DNA of 6,975 bases from Dysgonamonadaceae bacterium (GTDB taxonomy: Bacteria > Bacteroidota > Bacteroidia > Bacteroidales > Azobacteroidaceae): assembly GCA_031276105.1 (NCBI GenBank), contig JAISNS010000256.1, forward strand, positions 1 to 6,975, given 5' to 3'. Position numbers and translations under genes: made by a program. The notes under the pieces were generated by a model. It did no database searches and was not told the DNA's origin. It saw only the letters and a list, made by a program, of their open reading frames with translations. Shown here piece by piece: positions 4,777 to 6,975 of this stretch; position 1 is the first letter of the stretch; the number at the start of each line of letters is the position of its first letter.

Positions 4777-6920
4777 ATCTCCCCCAATCCGCTTTCCGTT
4801 CCCCGCTGGCGACGATTGTTTTGTTGCTGCTGCTCTATGCGTCGCCGGCAAACGCCCAAATCAATACCAACCGGGTGCTGGCCATCGGCAAAAACGCCCT
4901 CTACTTCGAAGATTACGTGCTTTCCATACAATATTTCAATCAGGTAATCAAATCGAAACCCTACTTGGCCGAACCGTATTTTTACCGCGCTTTGGCCAAA
5001 TTCAGCCTCGACGATTTCAAGGGAGCCGAAAACGATTTCAACCTCTGCATCGAACGGAATCCTTTTTTGTGGCACGCCTATCAGTACCGGGGAGCCGCCC
5101 GACAAAACTTGGGCGATTTCAAAGGCGCTATCGAAGATTACGATAAAGGACTGGAATTTCGACCGGAAGACAAACAAATGCTCGTAAACAAAGCGATTAG
5201 CTACGTACTGCTGAAAGAATACGATTCCGCCCTTTCGACCTTAAACCGGCTTTTGGAATATCAGCCCAAATATACGCAAGCCTTTTTGGTGCGCGGCTCC
5301 GTATATGCCGAACAGGGCGATACGCTGTTGGCTTTGAACGATTACAATCTGGCGCTCACGCTGGATAAATACTACCCGCCTTCGTATGCGCAACGCGCCC
5401 TGATTTATTTTCAACAAGGAAAATACAAGGAAGCCCTGACCGATTTTGATGAAGCTATCCGGCTGGAAACAAGGAATATCGGATTCCATATCAACCGCGG
5501 ATTAGTGAAATATTACCTGAATGACTTGAAAGGCGCTATGGCCGATTACGACATCGTGATCGACCTGGAACCGAAAAACGGAATCGCCCGCTTCAACCGC
5601 GGACTGCTGCGGTCGACTGTCGGAGACGTTTATGGCGCTATCGAAGATTTTAACGAAGTAATCGCGCAGGAACCCGACAACTACATGGCTATCTACAACC
5701 ACGCAATTCTTTCCGACGAAGCGGGACAATACCGGGAAGCCGTCGCCGGACTGGACGCCGTTTTAGCCGAATATCCCAACTTCGTTCCCGGTTACTATTT
5801 CCGTTCCGAAATAAAAAAGAAAATGAACGACCGGACAGGCGCAGACAAAGATTATTGGCTGGCTTACGACCTCGAACAGAAACTGCAAAAGGAACGCAAA
5901 CAGGGAAAAACCGTTACCGGAAAAGAAATTCTTGAGTCGGATGTTGCCGCCGCTAAAGAAGACGACAAAACACGCGAAAAATCGGATAAAAGCATCGAGA
6001 AATTCAACCGCTTAGTCATTTACGACAAGGAAGAAGAAGTAAAATCCAAGTACGACAGCGAAATACGCGGCAGGGTGCAGGACAAACAGGTGATAGTCGA
6101 TTTAAAGCCGCAGTTTGTCATCACCTATTACGAGCAAACGGAAACGATTGACCGGTCGGCCTCCCGTTTCGACAAAACCATTGCGGATTACAACGCGAAA
6201 ACCGTTCTGAAACTGCAACTGAAAATCGTGAACAACGAAGCGCCTTTGACCGGCGATCAGGCCGCTTATCATTTCCAATCGATCGACGACTATTCATTAG
6301 TATTAGACCGCAATCCGGGAAATATCGACGCTTACTTCGCAAGAGCCTTGGATTACATGGTTTTGCAAGACCTTTCGGAAGCGATTGACGATTACAGCCG
6401 CGTCGTCAATCTCGACCCTTCGTTTGCGATGGCTTATTTCAACCGGGCGGTGGTGCGCTACAAACAAATGGAATTTGACAACTACCGCGGCGAAAGCGAA
6501 AGCCTGACGCTGAACCTACCAACCAATCCGGCAAAAAACGTGGTCAAAGGCGTATCGCCCTACGCGCCACAACCAATCGTTACCGCTCCGGACAGGGAAA
6601 TAGACAACTCCAAGCGAATCCACGATTATAATTTAATCTTAATGGATTACGAAACGGTGATTACCCTGAATCCCGAATTTGTGTATGCCTACTTCAACCG
6701 GGGAAATATCCGTTTCGCCCAAAAAGATTACCGTTCGGCCATTGCCGATTACGATAAAGCGCTCGAACGGAATCCCGATTTTGCGGAAGCTTATTTTAAT
6801 CGGGGACTTACCCGCCTCTCGCAAGGCGATACGGAACGCGGAATCGCCGATTTAAGCAAGGCCGGCGAACTGGGAATTATCGACGCATACGGCATCATCA
6901 AAAAAATGACGGCAGATTAA
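4773..6920 (+). CDS. Secreted tetratricopeptide repeat (TPR) protein of the ruvX-def operon
   Basis: I chose ATG 4773, giving 715 residues, over the in-frame ATG 42 bases upstream. The later start forms an ATGA overlap with def and places a signal peptide right at the N-terminus (hydrophobic core ATIVLLLLLYASPANA, cut after Ala28 before QINTN). About ten 34-residue TPR units run from ~34 to ~370, with classic cores such as AYQYRGAARQNLGDFKGAIE. A charged, non-TPR middle follows (~370-500) with a Lys/Glu/Asp-rich stretch and a strand-like segment RGRVQDKQVIVDLKPQFVIT. A second TPR set (~503-710) is interrupted by an ~50-residue insert (NYRGESESL to DREIDNSKR, ~568-617). TPRs are protein-protein binding scaffolds, so the mature protein probably acts in the periplasm as an adaptor. 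No catalytic motif is visible, and the Gln after the signal cut is not a lipoprotein Cys. Confidence 0.9.
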   Translation: MNLPQSAFRSPLATIVLLLLLYASPANAQINTNRVLAIGKNALYFEDYVLSIQYFNQVIKSKPYLAEPYFYRALAKFSLDDFKGAENDFNLCIERNPFLWHAYQYRGAARQNLGDFKGAIEDYDKGLEFRPEDKQMLVNKAISYVLLKEYDSALSTLNRLLEYQPKYTQAFLVRGSVYAEQGDTLLALNDYNLALTLDKYYPPSYAQRALIYFQQGKYKEALTDFDEAIRLETRNIGFHINRGLVKYYLNDLKGAMADYDIVIDLEPKNGIARFNRGLLRSTVGDVYGAIEDFNEVIAQEPDNYMAIYNHAILSDEAGQYREAVAGLDAVLAEYPNFVPGYYFRSEIKKKMNDRTGADKDYWLAYDLEQKLQKERKQGKTVTGKEILESDVAAAKEDDKTREKSDKSIEKFNRLVIYDKEEEVKSKYDSEIRGRVQDKQVIVDLKPQFVITYYEQTETIDRSASRFDKTIADYNAKTVLKLQLKIVNNEAPLTGDQAAYHFQSIDDYSLVLDRNPGNIDAYFARALDYMVLQDLSEAIDDYSRVVNLDPSFAMAYFNRAVVRYKQMEFDNYRGESESLTLNLPTNPAKNVVKGVSPYAPQPIVTAPDREIDNSKRIHDYNLILMDYETVITLNPEFVYAYFNRGNIRFAQKDYRSAIADYDKALERNPDFAEAYFNRGLTRLSQGDTERGIADLSKAGELGIIDAYGIIKKMTAD

Positions 6921-6926
6921 TCGTTA

Positions 6927-6975
6927 ATGATGAAAAGTCAGAATGATATAAAATTTCTCCTCTATTGTTTGACAC
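6927..6975 (+). CDS. Start of an unidentified ORF, cut by the window edge
   Basis: Six bases after the TPR stop, two adjacent ATG codons (6927, 6930) open a frame that stays open to the last base: MMKSQNDIKFLLYCLT. It does not resemble the start of ThrS, which I would expect next to a def-TPR cluster in Bacteroidales. The string DIKFLLY is reminiscent of the first strand of RhuM/Fic-associated 'virulence' proteins (DI.FLLY....), but 16 residues are far too few to assign it. The reading frame itself may also be chance. Confidence 0.35.
   Translation, partial: MMKSQNDIKFLLYCLT

Noticed and set aside
4399..4851. 150-codon open frame on the minus strand across def and the start of the TPR gene
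   Set aside because: It is antisense to two well-supported genes, shows no recognisable motif, and is explained by the codon pattern of the + strand genes.
4737..5177. 146-codon minus-strand frame opposite the TPR gene
   Set aside because: Antisense shadow of repetitive TPR coding sequence; no family features.
5060..6880. Recurrent DNA motifs such as GGCGCTATCGAAGATT in the TPR gene, resembling a repeat array
   Set aside because: These are codons of the TPR consensus (G-A-I-E-D-Y/F) at 102-base multiples within one coding frame; not a CRISPR or mobile repeat.

Overview
The window looks like a chromosomal segment of a Bacteroidota bacterium, most likely order Bacteroidales. The evidence is a type IX secretion (T9SS) C-terminal sorting domain at the left edge, TAnnTTTG-type minus-7 promoter boxes, weak Shine-Dalgarno signals, and a ruvX-def-TPR gene cluster that I remember as typical of Bacteroidales. 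The species cannot be named from this sequence alone. All intact genes run on the + strand.

Left block (1-2100): the 3' end of a secreted T9SS cargo protein with Ig-like segments, followed 9 bases later by a complete two-domain outer-membrane protein. That protein has an N-terminal beta-barrel-like region, a Lys/Glu-rich linker with repeated KPVE-type motifs, and an OmpA C-terminal peptidoglycan-binding domain. The two genes probably share a transcript and an envelope or surface role.

Middle accessory block (2097-3075): an AT-rich heptamer repeat that forms an 18-bp imperfect hairpin, then a good Bacteroidota promoter and a HigB/HigA type II toxin-antitoxin pair. After these comes a decayed minus-strand fragment of an IS110-family transposase, which is easily missed because it is shorter than usual ORF cut-offs. 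It carries the recognisable motifs KDSIF..ILDAEGK and VAMESTGIY. The likely promoter box of the next gene pair lies inside this remnant.

Membrane pair (3076-3734): a DUF2752 protein with a CPGCG motif and a small 'CCC motif' membrane protein, 2 bases apart. They form an AT-rich two-gene unit of unknown function.

Housekeeping operon (3794-6920): ruvX (YqgF-fold RuvX nuclease), def (peptide deformylase) and a large secreted TPR protein. Each junction is an ATGA stop/start overlap, so translational coupling is likely. The usual downstream neighbour I would expect in Bacteroidales (thrS) is not what begins at the right edge. Instead a short open frame starts MMKSQNDIKFLLY and runs off the window, possibly another accessory gene. 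No tRNA, rRNA or CRISPR array was seen.
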